Below, piece after piece: positions 1-8,792 of a DNA stretch of 64,000 nucleotides. Below the pieces are notes generated by a model, which searched no databases, was not told where the DNA came from, and worked only from the letters and a program-made list of their open reading frames with translations. A program made the position numbers and the translations under genes. How positions within the stretch are numbered: the stretch's first letter is position 1; each line of letters starts with the position of its first letter. The DNA comes from Candidatus Melainabacteria bacterium (GTDB taxonomy: Bacteria; Cyanobacteriota; Vampirovibrionia; Gastranaerophilales; Gastranaerophilaceae): positions 93,024 to 157,023 of the forward strand of contig QHMH01000007.1 of the NCBI GenBank assembly GCA_003258795.1, written 5' to 3'.

Positions 1-1082
1 AAGTCCTTTACTCTAATTTTTATTGGCAAATTGCTACCATAAAGGATAATATTTTTATGTTCTTCTGGAAGTTCTTCAAAAGGTGTTTCTGGATTTATAT
101 CGAAAGCTTCACAAACAGAATTTATCAAATCTGTATAATATCGATTAGTAGTCTTTTTCCAAGGATATATAGCTCCTTCATTGAGGGAAAGTTTTCTGTC
201 AGGAATTATAAGATTGGCATCTGCAACAGAGCTTGCGCCAAGTCCTGAACACTTTTCACAAGCTCCATAGGGAGCGTTAAAAGAAAAAATTCGTGGTGCG
301 AGTTCTTCAAAACTTAAGTTACATTTAGGGCAAGAAAGTTTTTCAGAAAAAATAGTTTCATTTCCTTCACAGTCTATAATAACAATTCCATCTGCTTTTT
401 TTAATGCAATTTGTACGCTATCTGCAATTCTTGATTTTGCACTTTCTTTGACAACTATTCTATCAACTACAACGGATATCGTGTGTTTTTGAGTTTTAGA
501 AAGCGTAATTTCATCTTCATCTAAATTGTAGATTTCTCCGTCAACCTTAACTCTGACAAAACCTTCTTGACGTAATTCTTCAAATGTTGATAAAAACTCT
601 CCCTTTTTACCTCTTGCAATTGGGGCAAGAATTTGAATTTTTGATCCCTCTTTAAAATTCATAATTTTATCTACGATTTCATCTAATGTTTGAGGTTTTA
701 TTTTATCTCCACAGTTAGGACAGTGAGGAATTCCAACTCTTGCATATAGTAACCTTAAATAATCATATATTTCTGTAACCGTACCGACGGTTGATCTTGG
801 GTTGTTACTTGTTGTTTTTTGGTCAATGGATATTGCTGGAGATAACCCTTCAATGTGTTCAACATCTGGTTTGTCAGTTTGTCCCAAAAATTGTCTTGCA
901 TAAACAGAGAGGCTTTCGACATATCTTCTTTGACCTTCTGCGAAAATAGTATCAAAGGCAAGTGAACTCTTTCCAGAGCCAGACACTCCAGTAAAGACAA
1001 TCAATTCATTCTTTGGAAGTTCAAGAGAAACATTTTTTAAATTATTTTCTTTTGCACCTTTAATAATAATTTTATCTGCCAT
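1..1082 (-). CDS. uvrA: UvrABC excinuclease subunit A, N-terminal part (runs off the left edge)
   Basis: DNA damage-recognition ATPase of nucleotide excision repair; it acts as a dimer that loads UvrB on lesions. About 360 residues are visible from the start; the rest (families are usually about 940) lies beyond base 1. The Walker A GVSGSGKSS is at residues 32-40, followed by the conserved EGQRRYVESLS segment. Two zinc-type cysteine pairs are seen, CPNC near residue 121 and CPKC with a later CEKC, as in the first UvrA zinc module. The start ATG (1080-1082) has no Shine-Dalgarno site but lies six bases after a CATAAT box. It is divergent from yidC. Confidence 0.95.
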   Translation of the reverse strand, partial: MADKIIIKGAKENNLKNVSLELPKNELIVFTGVSGSGKSSLAFDTIFAEGQRRYVESLSVYARQFLGQTDKPDVEHIEGLSPAISIDQKTTSNNPRSTVGTVTEIYDYLRLLYARVGIPHCPNCGDKIKPQTLDEIVDKIMNFKEGSKIQILAPIARGKKGEFLSTFEELRQEGFVRVKVDGEIYNLDEDEITLSKTQKHTISVVVDRIVVKESAKSRIADSVQIALKKADGIVIIDCEGNETIFSEKLSCPKCNLSFEELAPRIFSFNAPYGACEKCSGLGASSVADANLIIPDRKLSLNEGAIYPWKKTTNRYYTDLINSVCEAFDINPETPFEELPEEHKNIILYGSNLPIKIRVKD

Positions 1083-1088
1083 ACCGGT

Positions 1089-1097
1089 ATTATGACA
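1089..1097 (-). promoter_or_regulatory. Extended -10 box of uvrA, leaderless type
   Basis: Read on the minus strand this is TG-T-CATAAT, an extended -10. The last base of the box is followed by exactly six bases (ACCGGT) and then the uvrA ATG, so transcription would begin at or next to the start codon. No good -35 is visible, which fits the extended -10 type. Confidence 0.5.
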
Positions 1098-1177
1098 TAA
1101 AAAAATATTGTAATCCGTAAATGTTTTAAAATTTTTATTATATAATATAGGAAGATTATTTTTGAAAAGGATGAATT

Positions 1178-2263
1178 ATGGATTTTATTACAATAACAAT
1201 TGATGCATTAAATGCATTATCAAAATTTGCTGGTAGTTATGGTGTAGGTATTATTTTACTTACAGTTTTGATAAGACTTGCAATGTGGCCACTTGGGGTT
1301 TCACAACAACGTTCAATGAAGATGATGCAAACACTTCAACCAAAACTGAAGGCTATTCAAGATAGATACAAAAATGATCCTCAAACAATGCAAAGAAAAA
1401 TGATGGAATTTTATAAGGATCACAAATTTAATCCTATGTCAGGATGTTTTCCTTTGTTAATTCAAATGCCAATATTTATTTTGCTTTATTCTGCTTTGAT
1501 GAGTCCACAATTTATTCAAATGGCAGGAAATACTCAATTTTTATTTATCAACCGTCTTGATGCAACTCTAAATACAAGTGCAGGTATTTCAAATGACGGT
1601 GTTATGAATATTTCAAAAGGTAACACTTTGATTTCTGGAAAAACAGCATTGGTTTATCTTGAAAATGGAGAAGTTATTCAAAATGTAAAAATCGAAAAAC
1701 CAAACAAAGTTCTTCAAATACAAGGAGATGTTAATCCTGGAGAACCTGTTGATTTGAAAATAAGTCTTGATAGTTTAGATTTGAAATTTAGTCAGCTTGG
1801 ACAAATTAAGGATGCGGAAATCGTTATCTCAAATATGCAAAACAGAGAAAATGAAAAAATCAAATTTTTAAGACAAGGTGACAATCTTATAGCTTCTATG
1901 CCTACCGTTGCAGTTAAAAATACTCTTCATTGGGATGTTCTTATTTTGATTGCATTGTTTGGTATAACAATGTTCTTGTCCCAAAAAATCATGATGGCAA
2001 CAAATAAAACATCAAATCAAGATCCAGCACAGGAAGCTTTGCAAAAATCAATGGGAACGTTTATGCCAATTATGATTATGGCAACATTCATATTTATCCC
2101 AATACCAGCTGGGGTCTTCTTGTACTTGATTTCAAGTAACATTATTCAAATTGCACAAACTGTTATTATTGACAAGCAATTAAATATAGAAGAAGCAAAG
2201 AGAAAAGAAAAAATTGATGAAGATGCAGTAAAAAATGCAAGAACAATAAAGGTGAAAGAATAG
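1178..2263 (+). CDS. yidC: Membrane protein insertase YidC, cyanobacterial-type with inserted domain
   Basis: Inserts and folds proteins in the inner membrane. The first hydrophobic segment is at residues 18-40. The cytoplasmic helical hairpin and the GCFPLLIQMPIFILLYSAL segment follow at about 88-107. Residues of about 125-245 are polar and beta-rich, then HWDVLILIALFGITMFL begins the remaining membrane segments, and a lysine-rich tail ends the protein. The inserted ~120 residues between membrane segments sit where I recall cyanobacterial YidC carrying an Ig-like insertion. There is no N-terminal proteobacterial P1 domain. The ATG has AAGGA at good spacing and a TATAAT further upstream. queA follows after 2 bases. 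Confidence 0.93.
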   Translation: MDFITITIDALNALSKFAGSYGVGIILLTVLIRLAMWPLGVSQQRSMKMMQTLQPKLKAIQDRYKNDPQTMQRKMMEFYKDHKFNPMSGCFPLLIQMPIFILLYSALMSPQFIQMAGNTQFLFINRLDATLNTSAGISNDGVMNISKGNTLISGKTALVYLENGEVIQNVKIEKPNKVLQIQGDVNPGEPVDLKISLDSLDLKFSQLGQIKDAEIVISNMQNRENEKIKFLRQGDNLIASMPTVAVKNTLHWDVLILIALFGITMFLSQKIMMATNKTSNQDPAQEALQKSMGTFMPIMIMATFIFIPIPAGVFLYLISSNIIQIAQTVIIDKQLNIEEAKRKEKIDEDAVKNARTIKVKE

Positions 2264-2265
2264 TT

Positions 2266-3306
2266 ATGAAAACTTCGGATTTCGATTATGAATTGCCCGA
2301 AAATCTTATTGCACAATTCCCAACGCAAAAACGTAGCGAATCAAAAATGCTTGTTCTTGATAAAAGCAAGCAATCTCTTGAACACAAACATTTTTATGAC
2401 ATAATAGATTATTTAACAGATAATGATATTTTGGTTTTAAACAATACGAAAGTCATACCTGCAAGACTTTTTGGAACGAAAGAAACTGGAGCAAAAATTG
2501 AAGTTTTCCTTTTAAAAGACTTGAAAAATGGCAGATGGGAAGTTTTGATGAAACCTGCGAAAAGAGTTCATCTAAATGATAAAATAAAAATTAGTGATGA
2601 GTTGTCTGTTATAGCTAAAGAACAAATGGAAGACGGCAAAAGAATAGTCGAAATTGTTTGTGATGGTGATATTTATGACTTGTTAAATAAATATGGTAAT
2701 ATCCCTCTTCCACCATATATCGAAAGGAAAATGACAAGTGACGAGATAAAAAAGCTTGATTATAATCGCTATCAAACAGTTTATGCTAAAAACGAAGGTT
2801 CTGTTGCTGCCCCAACCGCAGGATTGCATTTTACTGAAGAAATATTGCAAAAACTCAAAAATAAAGGCGTTACCGTTTGTTATGTCACTCTAAATGTTGG
2901 ACTTGGTACATTTAGACCTGTGAAATGTGATGATGTTACTGAACACAAAATGGATTCAGAAGAGTTTGAAATAAGCGAAGAAACTGCAAGGGTAATAACT
3001 GAAGGTAAAGCAAATGGAAAAAATATTGTTGCAGTTGGGACAACTTCTGTTAGAACATTGGAGACAGCTTATGCACAATTTGGAGAAATAAAAGCTTGCA
3101 AATCTTCATCAAGACTCTTTATATATCCTCCTTATGAGTTTAAGGTAATTGATAAACTTATTACAAATTTTCACTTGCCAAAATCCACATTGATAATGCT
3201 TGTAAGTGCATTCGCAGGAAAAGACTTTGTATTTAGGGCATATAAAACTGCAGTAGAAAATAACTATAGGTTTTATAGTTATGGTGATTGCATGTTCATT
3301 CACTAA
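2266..3306 (+). CDS. queA: S-adenosylmethionine:tRNA ribosyltransferase-isomerase QueA
   Basis: Transfers and isomerises the ribosyl part of SAM onto 7-aminomethyl-7-deazaguanine in tRNA, the penultimate step of queuosine synthesis. The N-terminus (FDYELPENLIAQFP), LNNTKVIPARLFG, APTAGLHFTEE and the C-terminal TNFHLPKSTLIMLVSAF are family hallmarks. Length (346) is normal. It starts two bases after the yidC stop, so the two are probably co-transcribed. Its stop codon overlaps the stop of the convergent TPR gene by four bases. Confidence 0.96.
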   Translation: MKTSDFDYELPENLIAQFPTQKRSESKMLVLDKSKQSLEHKHFYDIIDYLTDNDILVLNNTKVIPARLFGTKETGAKIEVFLLKDLKNGRWEVLMKPAKRVHLNDKIKISDELSVIAKEQMEDGKRIVEIVCDGDIYDLLNKYGNIPLPPYIERKMTSDEIKKLDYNRYQTVYAKNEGSVAAPTAGLHFTEEILQKLKNKGVTVCYVTLNVGLGTFRPVKCDDVTEHKMDSEEFEISEETARVITEGKANGKNIVAVGTTSVRTLETAYAQFGEIKACKSSSRLFIYPPYEFKVIDKLITNFHLPKSTLIMLVSAFAGKDFVFRAYKTAVENNYRFYSYGDCMFIH

Positions 3307-5009
3307 GAATTTAAAATTCGTTTTGCCTGTTCTTCTCTTCCTATTGAAGATAGATGTTTTGCGTAGTCTTTATTTAAAGCTTCATCCGTTGAACAGAGTC
3401 TGTATGCTTGTGAAAAATATCTTGAAGCATCTTCAACTTTATGAAGAAGGTCTGCAAGGTTTGCACATAACCAACGATATTTATAATTTCTTTCATCAAT
3501 ATCTGCAGCTTCAACAGCCCACATATAAGCGTTTTCTATATCACCTTCATATTGACAAAATTCGCTCATTTTTATATATAAGACCGCATTGTTCAAGTCA
3601 AGAGTAATTGCTTTTTTCAAGCTTTCTATTGCAAAGGTTCTATCACCTTGAGCAAAGAGGGCGATAGCATTGTAATAATACCCTTTTGGACAATTTTCAT
3701 CTAAATCAATAATATCTTGAGCAACTGCATATAACCTTTCGTAATTTTTTTGCTCATCATAAATTTCGGCCATAGAAACAAACGAAGGAACATATCTGTC
3801 ATTTATTTCTATGAGTTTATGCGCAGTTTTTAATGCCTCATCAAAATCTTTTGACTCTGTTTCTAAATCTAAAAGTTCACTTAAATATGTTAAAGAGTCT
3901 GGTTTTAGTTTGATGGCTTTTCTTAAATATTCTTTTGCTTCATCTTTTAAAAGTAAATCCTTATAAACGATTGCTAAAGCATAATATGCAAAGTCATCAG
4001 TATCATCTTTTTCTATGACAGATTTAAGTTCATTCTTCGCCACAAGAGAATTGCCTTGTTTTGCTTCTATCATAGCTTTTAAAACAGTTGCTTGTTTATG
4101 TTTTGGCTCCATTTCCAAAATAGTGTTTAATTCGTTTTTTGCTTTTGTAAAATTGTTGCATTGATAATACATATAAGCAGCAGAATAATGATATTCAATA
4201 TTCATTGGGTCAAGGCATATGGCTTTATGAAAATAAACTGAGGCTTCTTCTACCCAACCATTCATAAAATATGCTGATGCAAGATTATATGCATATTTTG
4301 GATTTTTTGTGTCAAGCGAATTTGCTTTTGAGAAAAATTCAGCCGCAAGTGAATATTTTCTTTCATCTAAAGATAATTGTCCTAAATAATCCATAACCTG
4401 TGCAGAAGGTTTTGTTTTTGCAAGCCTATTAAACAAAATTTCTGCCTTATCTATTTCTTTGTGTTCATAATAAAGTCTTGCCAAAAAGTTCATTATATCT
4501 TCATTTTCACTGTCAAGAGAATTTGCTCTTTCAAGATACTTCAAAGCTTTTTTATCATTTCCAGAATAATAATAAGCTTTTGCAACTTCAAATAAAACTT
4601 CACTTGTTCCGTCTTCAATTCCTTCATCAAGAATTAAATCATAATTTTTTAGTTTGTTCAAAATTTTTAATTTTCTTGCGAGATTTTCATCGCTATTGTT
4701 TATTTCATATATTTTTTGAGAAACTTCCTTAGCTTTTTCAAGATTATCTTCTTTTAAATAAATATCAGCAAGAAGGATAAGCATTTCTTCGTGGTTAGGG
4801 TTTTTTTCTAAAACTTTGTCTATATAATATTTTGCTCTATCATTGTCTTCCAACAAAATGTGAAGCTGAGCAAGTTGAGCCAAAATCTCAATATTATCTG
4901 GTTCAATAGTCAATGCTTTATATAGCATTTCAATAGCTTGTTTATAAAACCCTTGTGATTTTAAATCAAAGGAGTTTTTTATGTATTCTATAATTTCATT
5001 GTTTGCCAT
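3303..5009 (-). CDS. Tetratricopeptide-repeat protein, 568 residues
   Basis: Almost the whole protein is a solenoid of TPR motifs of about 34 residues, for example YKQAIEMLYKALTIEPDN near the start and later copies ending in the P-x-N/D turn. No signal peptide or membrane segment is seen, so it is probably a cytoplasmic scaffold. Its start overlaps the end of the FtsB/DivIC-like gene by 14 bases, which implies translational coupling and suggests, without proving, a link to cell division. The specific partner is unknown. Confidence 0.85.
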   Translation of the reverse strand: MANNEIIEYIKNSFDLKSQGFYKQAIEMLYKALTIEPDNIEILAQLAQLHILLEDNDRAKYYIDKVLEKNPNHEEMLILLADIYLKEDNLEKAKEVSQKIYEINNSDENLARKLKILNKLKNYDLILDEGIEDGTSEVLFEVAKAYYYSGNDKKALKYLERANSLDSENEDIMNFLARLYYEHKEIDKAEILFNRLAKTKPSAQVMDYLGQLSLDERKYSLAAEFFSKANSLDTKNPKYAYNLASAYFMNGWVEEASVYFHKAICLDPMNIEYHYSAAYMYYQCNNFTKAKNELNTILEMEPKHKQATVLKAMIEAKQGNSLVAKNELKSVIEKDDTDDFAYYALAIVYKDLLLKDEAKEYLRKAIKLKPDSLTYLSELLDLETESKDFDEALKTAHKLIEINDRYVPSFVSMAEIYDEQKNYERLYAVAQDIIDLDENCPKGYYYNAIALFAQGDRTFAIESLKKAITLDLNNAVLYIKMSEFCQYEGDIENAYMWAVEAADIDERNYKYRWLCANLADLLHKVEDASRYFSQAYRLCSTDEALNKDYAKHLSSIGREEQAKRILNS

Positions 5010-5412
5010 TTTTATTTTCCGTTTTTAATGTATTATCTTCCGTGTCATTTATTATAACAAGAATTTCATTATCTCCTGCCATTTTAAGATTATTTCTTGC
5101 AATAGATTCCCAACTTGAAGAAGTTGAGAAATTGTGGATTTCTGCTTTCAATTGTTCATTTCTGTTTAAAACTTGCTTTTTTGAATCCTTCATAATTTTT
5201 ATTTTTCTTTGATAAGCTACAACTTTAGAAACATTCAAAATAGCACTAAAACTCATTTGAATTAAGCAAAACAAAAGAACTATTGTTAAAAATGAATAGT
5301 AAGCACTTACTTGTTTTTTTCTCCGCTGTTTGTCAACAAGGGTTTTTGATATAAGTTTTTCACCCGATGTATTCAGAGAAAATTTAATCTTTTTATTTTG
5401 CGGAAAAGACAT
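4996..5412 (-). CDS. FtsB/DivIC-type septum formation protein
   Basis: A 138-residue single-pass membrane protein. A basic N-terminus (residues 28-34) precedes a membrane segment at about 37-57. A coiled-coil stretch follows at about 62-95 and then the short motif ARNNLKMAGDNEILVI (105-120), which matches the FtsB/DivIC C-terminal pattern. Such proteins bridge FtsL and the septal peptidoglycan synthase complex. A TATAAT-like box is visible upstream; the Shine-Dalgarno site is weak (CAGG). FtsL is the main alternative assignment. Confidence 0.7.
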   Translation of the reverse strand: MSFPQNKKIKFSLNTSGEKLISKTLVDKQRRKKQVSAYYSFLTIVLLFCLIQMSFSAILNVSKVVAYQRKIKIMKDSKKQVLNRNEQLKAEIHNFSTSSSWESIARNNLKMAGDNEILVIINDTEDNTLKTENKNGKQ

Positions 5413-5472
5413 TTATTATTACCTGCTAACCTAACAAATCGATTATACTTTAAATTTCAAACGAATGCAATC

Positions 5473-6189
5473 TTAAAACTTAAACTTTGTGGAGAAACGA
5501 ATTGAAGATTTTACATATTCATTATCCCTAAATGTTTGACCAGCACCCAATTCTAAAAATATATCATCAGTATGGCTTTTGATTTTTGGATTGTATCTCA
5601 AAACCAATTCGTGTTTTTTGAAAGATTGTTTTTCATCTGATTGAAGTTTTTCAATTAGTGATAACCTGTTTGTTATTTTTAATTCAGGAGCAAGAATAAG
5701 TCTATTATCAAAATACGAAAAACTATCTCCAGTTCCTTTACTTGCAGAAATAGTTATTGCGAATTTTTCCCTATCATAACGAGAATAAATTGCCGTTGTA
5801 CGGTACATTTCAGCAGAGTCGATGTAAGAATCATATTCAGTTCCGAATGTAAAATTACCAGATTGCTTTGAAATTCCTCCATAAATGGGACGAACACTTC
5901 TCTCTGAATTGTAGTATAAAGCCTTTGAAACCGTAGGATTGAATACATCAAAATTTTTCTTTTCCAAACCGAGGGAATCAGATTTAATTTTTTGCGGTTG
6001 TGAAATGTTTATAAGTTTTAAACTATCAGGCTCTAAATGTACCGCATTGTCCTCTTCAATTTGCCTATCTTCATTTTCTACATATTCCAAATGCCCTTTT
6101 AATTCTGTAATAAAATTTTCCTCACAAAATGCTTTAGGTGAGAAAAAATTTAAAATTATGAAAAATATAAGGATGCATCTAATTTTCAT
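5473..6189 (-). CDS. Putative outer-membrane beta-barrel protein
   Basis: Function not recognised. A hydrophobic signal peptide covers residues 1-20 or so. Residues 25-85 are charged. From about residue 95 the protein alternates in the way of beta strands (for example TAIYSRYDREKFAITISAS), and it ends in a phenylalanine-terminated strand (RFSTKFKF), the usual outer-membrane barrel signature. It is too short for a large porin and may be a small barrel or a barrel-like surface protein. The start lies six bases downstream of a TAAAAT box with no ribosome binding site. Confidence 0.6.
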   Translation of the reverse strand: MKIRCILIFFIILNFFSPKAFCEENFITELKGHLEYVENEDRQIEEDNAVHLEPDSLKLINISQPQKIKSDSLGLEKKNFDVFNPTVSKALYYNSERSVRPIYGGISKQSGNFTFGTEYDSYIDSAEMYRTTAIYSRYDREKFAITISASKGTGDSFSYFDNRLILAPELKITNRLSLIEKLQSDEKQSFKKHELVLRYNPKIKSHTDDIFLELGAGQTFRDNEYVKSSIRFSTKFKF

Positions 6190-6195
6190 AATATA

Positions 6196-6224
6196 ATTTT
6201 AAATCTTTTTTTGAATAACGACAA
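6196..6224 (-). promoter_or_regulatory. Promoter of the small outer-membrane protein, leaderless type
   Basis: On the minus strand TTGTCG (6219-6224), a 17-base spacer and TAAAAT (6196-6201). Exactly six bases separate the -10 from the ATG of the gene ending at 5473. Confidence 0.6.
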
Positions 6225-6257
6225 ATATTTTAACTTATATAAAGAAAATTTTTGTTT

Positions 6258-6263
6258 TATAAT
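6258..6263 (+). promoter_or_regulatory. -10 box of the 48-residue ORF, leaderless type
   Basis: A perfect TATAAT followed by six bases and then the ATG at 6270. The -35 region is not convincing. It is divergent from the promoter at 6196-6224. Confidence 0.45.
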
Positions 6264-6269
6264 TTTCTT

Positions 6270-6416
6270 ATGGAAAATAAAAAAAATAAAAAGAAAAAAT
6301 TTGTAATTGATACTAAAAATATGGGCGTAAACATAGATAAAAACGAGTTTAGAGAAATCGTTTTATCTCAATCAAATAAGCCACATGAAAGTTTTTACGA
6401 TTACAGAAACTACTGA
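6270..6416 (+). CDS. Small basic protein, 48 residues, hypothetical
   Basis: The N-terminus is very lysine/asparagine-rich (MENKKNKKKKFVIDTKN), and the C-terminus ends in SFYDYRNY. I do not recognise it. Support comes from a perfect TATAAT exactly six bases before the ATG, as at other genes here, and from its stop codon abutting the convergent gene's stop without a gap, a packing also seen at 3303. The lysine-rich start may be partly a consequence of AT richness. Confidence 0.4.
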   Translation: MENKKNKKKKFVIDTKNMGVNIDKNEFREIVLSQSNKPHESFYDYRNY

Positions 6417-7262
6417 TCATTCAGCCATTTCAAGTTCTTTTCTTTGGTCTAAAAATTTAGTTTCTTCCTTTGTGATATCTCTATTCCAAGTTGTTTCCTG
6501 TTCACGGTTTTCTGGAGTTATTTTAAAATCAACAAGCTTGCCATTTTTATCATATTCATACTTTGCAGTTTGTCTTCCAGTCATAATATTGTATTCATTT
6601 ACAATTTTGCCAGAATTCATAAAGTTGATTTCTCTTTTTGTATTTCCATTAACAGCGACTTCTTTGTGTTGTTGTAATTTTCCATTGTTGTCGTACAAAA
6701 ATCTATTTGTAACTTCTCCAGTTCTCTCGTCACATTTAACCTGTTCTCTGATTGTACCATTAGGAGCATACCAAGTTGCGAAAGAAACGTTTTGAGTATT
6801 TGGATCATATTTTTCGGTCATTTTTACTGTTGAACCGTTTTGATCAAATAATGCAGAGGTATCTACTTTTCCATTTTTGTAATCTTGTCTATATTGAACA
6901 GTAGAGCCATCACGTCTGTACCACAGTCTTTGAGAAATTTCACCATTATGGTTGTAAAAAGCGGTAGAATCCGCAATATTATCAGAATTTGAAGTATAGT
7001 TTTTTCTTACTACTTTTCCGTCTGAATCTTTGATTACTTCTTCATAAATTTTTGGTGTTTTTTTAGTAGCAGTAGTATCTTCTACCGCAACTTGCGGTTT
7101 TTTGTGTATAAAAATTGCAGCAAGTAAAGCCCCAAGTCCAGCAGTTACTGCAACTTTTGCAGTTTTTTGTGTTGCTACACCTTCAATTGCTTTTCCAATG
7201 GGTTTTGTAACTGTTTTTGCTGTCTTTCCCATATACGTATTTGAAATTGAAGATATTCTCAT
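6417..7262 (-). CDS. Membrane-anchored protein with RHS/MORN-like repeats, hypothetical
   Basis: Not recognised. A basic N-terminus leads to a hydrophobic segment (VTAGLGALLAAIFIH, about residues 39-53). From about residue 80 onward there are short repeats of the type YNHNGEIS, YDNNGKLQ and YDKNGKLVDF, resembling the Y-x-x-x-G repeats of RHS or MORN-variant proteins. I chose the second ATG (7262): a TATAGT box just upstream of the first ATG (7274) would start transcription only after that first ATG. The 7274 start would add four residues (MVGK). Confidence 0.6.
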   Translation of the reverse strand: MRISSISNTYMGKTAKTVTKPIGKAIEGVATQKTAKVAVTAGLGALLAAIFIHKKPQVAVEDTTATKKTPKIYEEVIKDSDGKVVRKNYTSNSDNIADSTAFYNHNGEISQRLWYRRDGSTVQYRQDYKNGKVDTSALFDQNGSTVKMTEKYDPNTQNVSFATWYAPNGTIREQVKCDERTGEVTNRFLYDNNGKLQQHKEVAVNGNTKREINFMNSGKIVNEYNIMTGRQTAKYEYDKNGKLVDFKITPENREQETTWNRDITKEETKFLDQRKELEMAE

Positions 7263-7301
7263 TTTACCCACCATAAACTATACACACAGTTATATTAAAT
7301 A

Positions 7302-7342
7302 TAAAAAAAGCTCAAATTTGCTAAATTGATCTGCAAATTTGA
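7302..7342 (-). terminator. Intrinsic terminator of the minCDE operon
   Basis: Ten-base-pair stem TCAAATTTGC/GCAAATTTGA (7312-7321 with 7333-7342). On the minus strand it is followed by GC and a run of seven T. It lies 25 bases after the minE stop. Confidence 0.75.
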
Positions 7343-7366
7343 ACTTTTTGTTACAAAAATTCTAAA

Positions 7367-7963
7367 TTATTTTTTGTGTGAAGATTTTTTTGTCTTTTCT
7401 TTTTTCGGTTTTTCTTCTACTTTTTCAACTTCATCTTCTGTTGAAGAAGGTTTTTCATCTTTAGTATCAGTTTCAGACTCTTCCTCTATTTCCTCTGCTT
7501 TATCAACTTCTTCTTCTTCTTCTTCTTCTTCTTCTAAACTTTCCTCTTCAATATCATCTTTTTCTTCTTTATCTTCATTAGATTCAGATTCTTCAATAGA
7601 TTCTTCTTCTATTTCCTCAACTTCTTCAGCTTTTTCTTCTGCATCAATTGCGGCTTGAATTTCTTCTTCATCTTTTGCTCTTAAAACTGGGATAGAAAGC
7701 ATAAGTGCCATTGAATCTCCTTCTTGTTCAAAGTTAAGTTCAAGTTCGTCTTTATCCATTTCAACGTATTTTGAAAGAACTTCTATCATTTCTCCTCTCA
7801 TTCTTTCAAGAAGATATGGAGTAAGATTTGTTCTGTCTTGCATAAGGACAAGTTTCAATCTATTTCTTGCAACATCCTTTGCGTTTTCTTTTTCTTCTAC
7901 ATCTTGTGTGGCTTGGAAAAATCCAATGACCTTTTTGTATAAATCAGTAAATATATCTCTCAT
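7367..7963 (-). CDS. minE: Cell-division topological factor MinE with a long acidic tail
   Basis: Stimulates MinD ATPase and drives Min oscillation. Residues 1-17 form the amphipathic membrane-binding start (MRDIFTDLYKKVIGFFQ). The anti-MinCD helix follows (ARNRLKLVLMQDR, about 32-44) and then the beta domain up to about residue 95. Usual MinE is about 80-110 residues. Here roughly 95 extra residues follow, almost all Glu/Asp/Ser/Lys, including a run of nine Glu encoded by a CTT/GAA repeat near 7511, and ending in a lysine-rich KKEKTKKSSHKK. Its ATG overlaps the minD stop by one base. Confidence 0.93.
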   Translation of the reverse strand: MRDIFTDLYKKVIGFFQATQDVEEKENAKDVARNRLKLVLMQDRTNLTPYLLERMRGEMIEVLSKYVEMDKDELELNFEQEGDSMALMLSIPVLRAKDEEEIQAAIDAEEKAEEVEEIEEESIEESESNEDKEEKDDIEEESLEEEEEEEEEVDKAEEIEEESETDTKDEKPSSTEDEVEKVEEKPKKEKTKKSSHKK

Positions 7964-8781
7964 TATTTTTGCTCCTTCGAAACCATGTTAGCAAAGAAAT
8001 TTTTGATTTTATCCATAAAACCTTTTGGTTCTGTCAAATCGAGAAATTCAACTTCATCTCCCATAATTCTTTTTGCAACATTTTGGTAAGCTCTACCAGC
8101 GAGTGATTTTTCATCATTAACAATAGGTTCACCTTTGTTTGTAGAAGTGATAATGCCAACATCTTCAGGAATAATTCCAATAAGAGGGCAAGATAAAATT
8201 TCTTCAACGTCTTCAACGCTCATCATATCGTTAGCCTCAATAAGATTTGGTCTTACTCTGTTTAGAAGTAATCTGTAACTTTCTATTTCTTCCTTCGATT
8301 CCAAAAGACCGATAATTCTATCAGCATCTCTTACTGCAGACATTTCTGGAGTCGTAACGACAATTGCTTCTGTCGCTCCAGCAACAGCATTTTGAAATCC
8401 TTGTTCTATACCGGCAGGACAGTCAACTAAAACAAAATCAAAATCTTCTTTGAGTTCATCGCAAATAGTTTTTAATTGTTCTTGTGATAGTGCAGATTTA
8501 TCTCTTGTTTGTGCAGCGGCAAGCAAACAAAGGTTAGGATTTTTCTTATCTTTTACAAGTGCTTGTTTTAACTTGCAACGTTCTTCTACAACGTCAACGA
8601 TAGTGTATACAATTCTATTTTCAAGCCCCAACAAAAGATCCAAGTTTCTCAAACCTATGTCAGTATCAATGAGGACAACTTTTTGTCCAGCTTTTGCAAG
8701 TGCAGTTCCGATGTTAGCACTTGTTGTGGTTTTTCCAACCCCACCTTTTCCTGAGGTTATAACTATTACTCGACCGCTCAT
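7963..8781 (-). CDS. minD: Septum site-determining ATPase MinD
   Basis: Membrane-cycling ATPase that recruits MinC to the membrane. The deviant Walker A GKGGVGKTT is at residues 10-18, the switch region is DTDIGLRNLDLLLGLE, and Walker B is VLVDCPAG. The last 19 residues (GFMDKIKNFFANMVSKEQK) form the amphipathic membrane-targeting helix. Length 272 is normal. It is the middle gene of minC-minD-minE, 11 bases after minC. Confidence 0.97.
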   Translation of the reverse strand: MSGRVIVITSGKGGVGKTTTSANIGTALAKAGQKVVLIDTDIGLRNLDLLLGLENRIVYTIVDVVEERCKLKQALVKDKKNPNLCLLAAAQTRDKSALSQEQLKTICDELKEDFDFVLVDCPAGIEQGFQNAVAGATEAIVVTTPEMSAVRDADRIIGLLESKEEIESYRLLLNRVRPNLIEANDMMSVEDVEEILSCPLIGIIPEDVGIITSTNKGEPIVNDEKSLAGRAYQNVAKRIMGDEVEFLDLTEPKGFMDKIKNFFANMVSKEQK

Positions 8782-8792
8782 TCTTTCTCCTT

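Noticed and set aside
755..1000. An 81-codon minus-strand reading frame inside uvrA
   Set aside because: It lies in another frame of a clear, conserved gene.
7500..7540. Phase-variable repeat in minE
   Set aside because: The CTT/GAA repeat is trinucleotide, so length change would only alter the Glu run and cannot switch the gene off.
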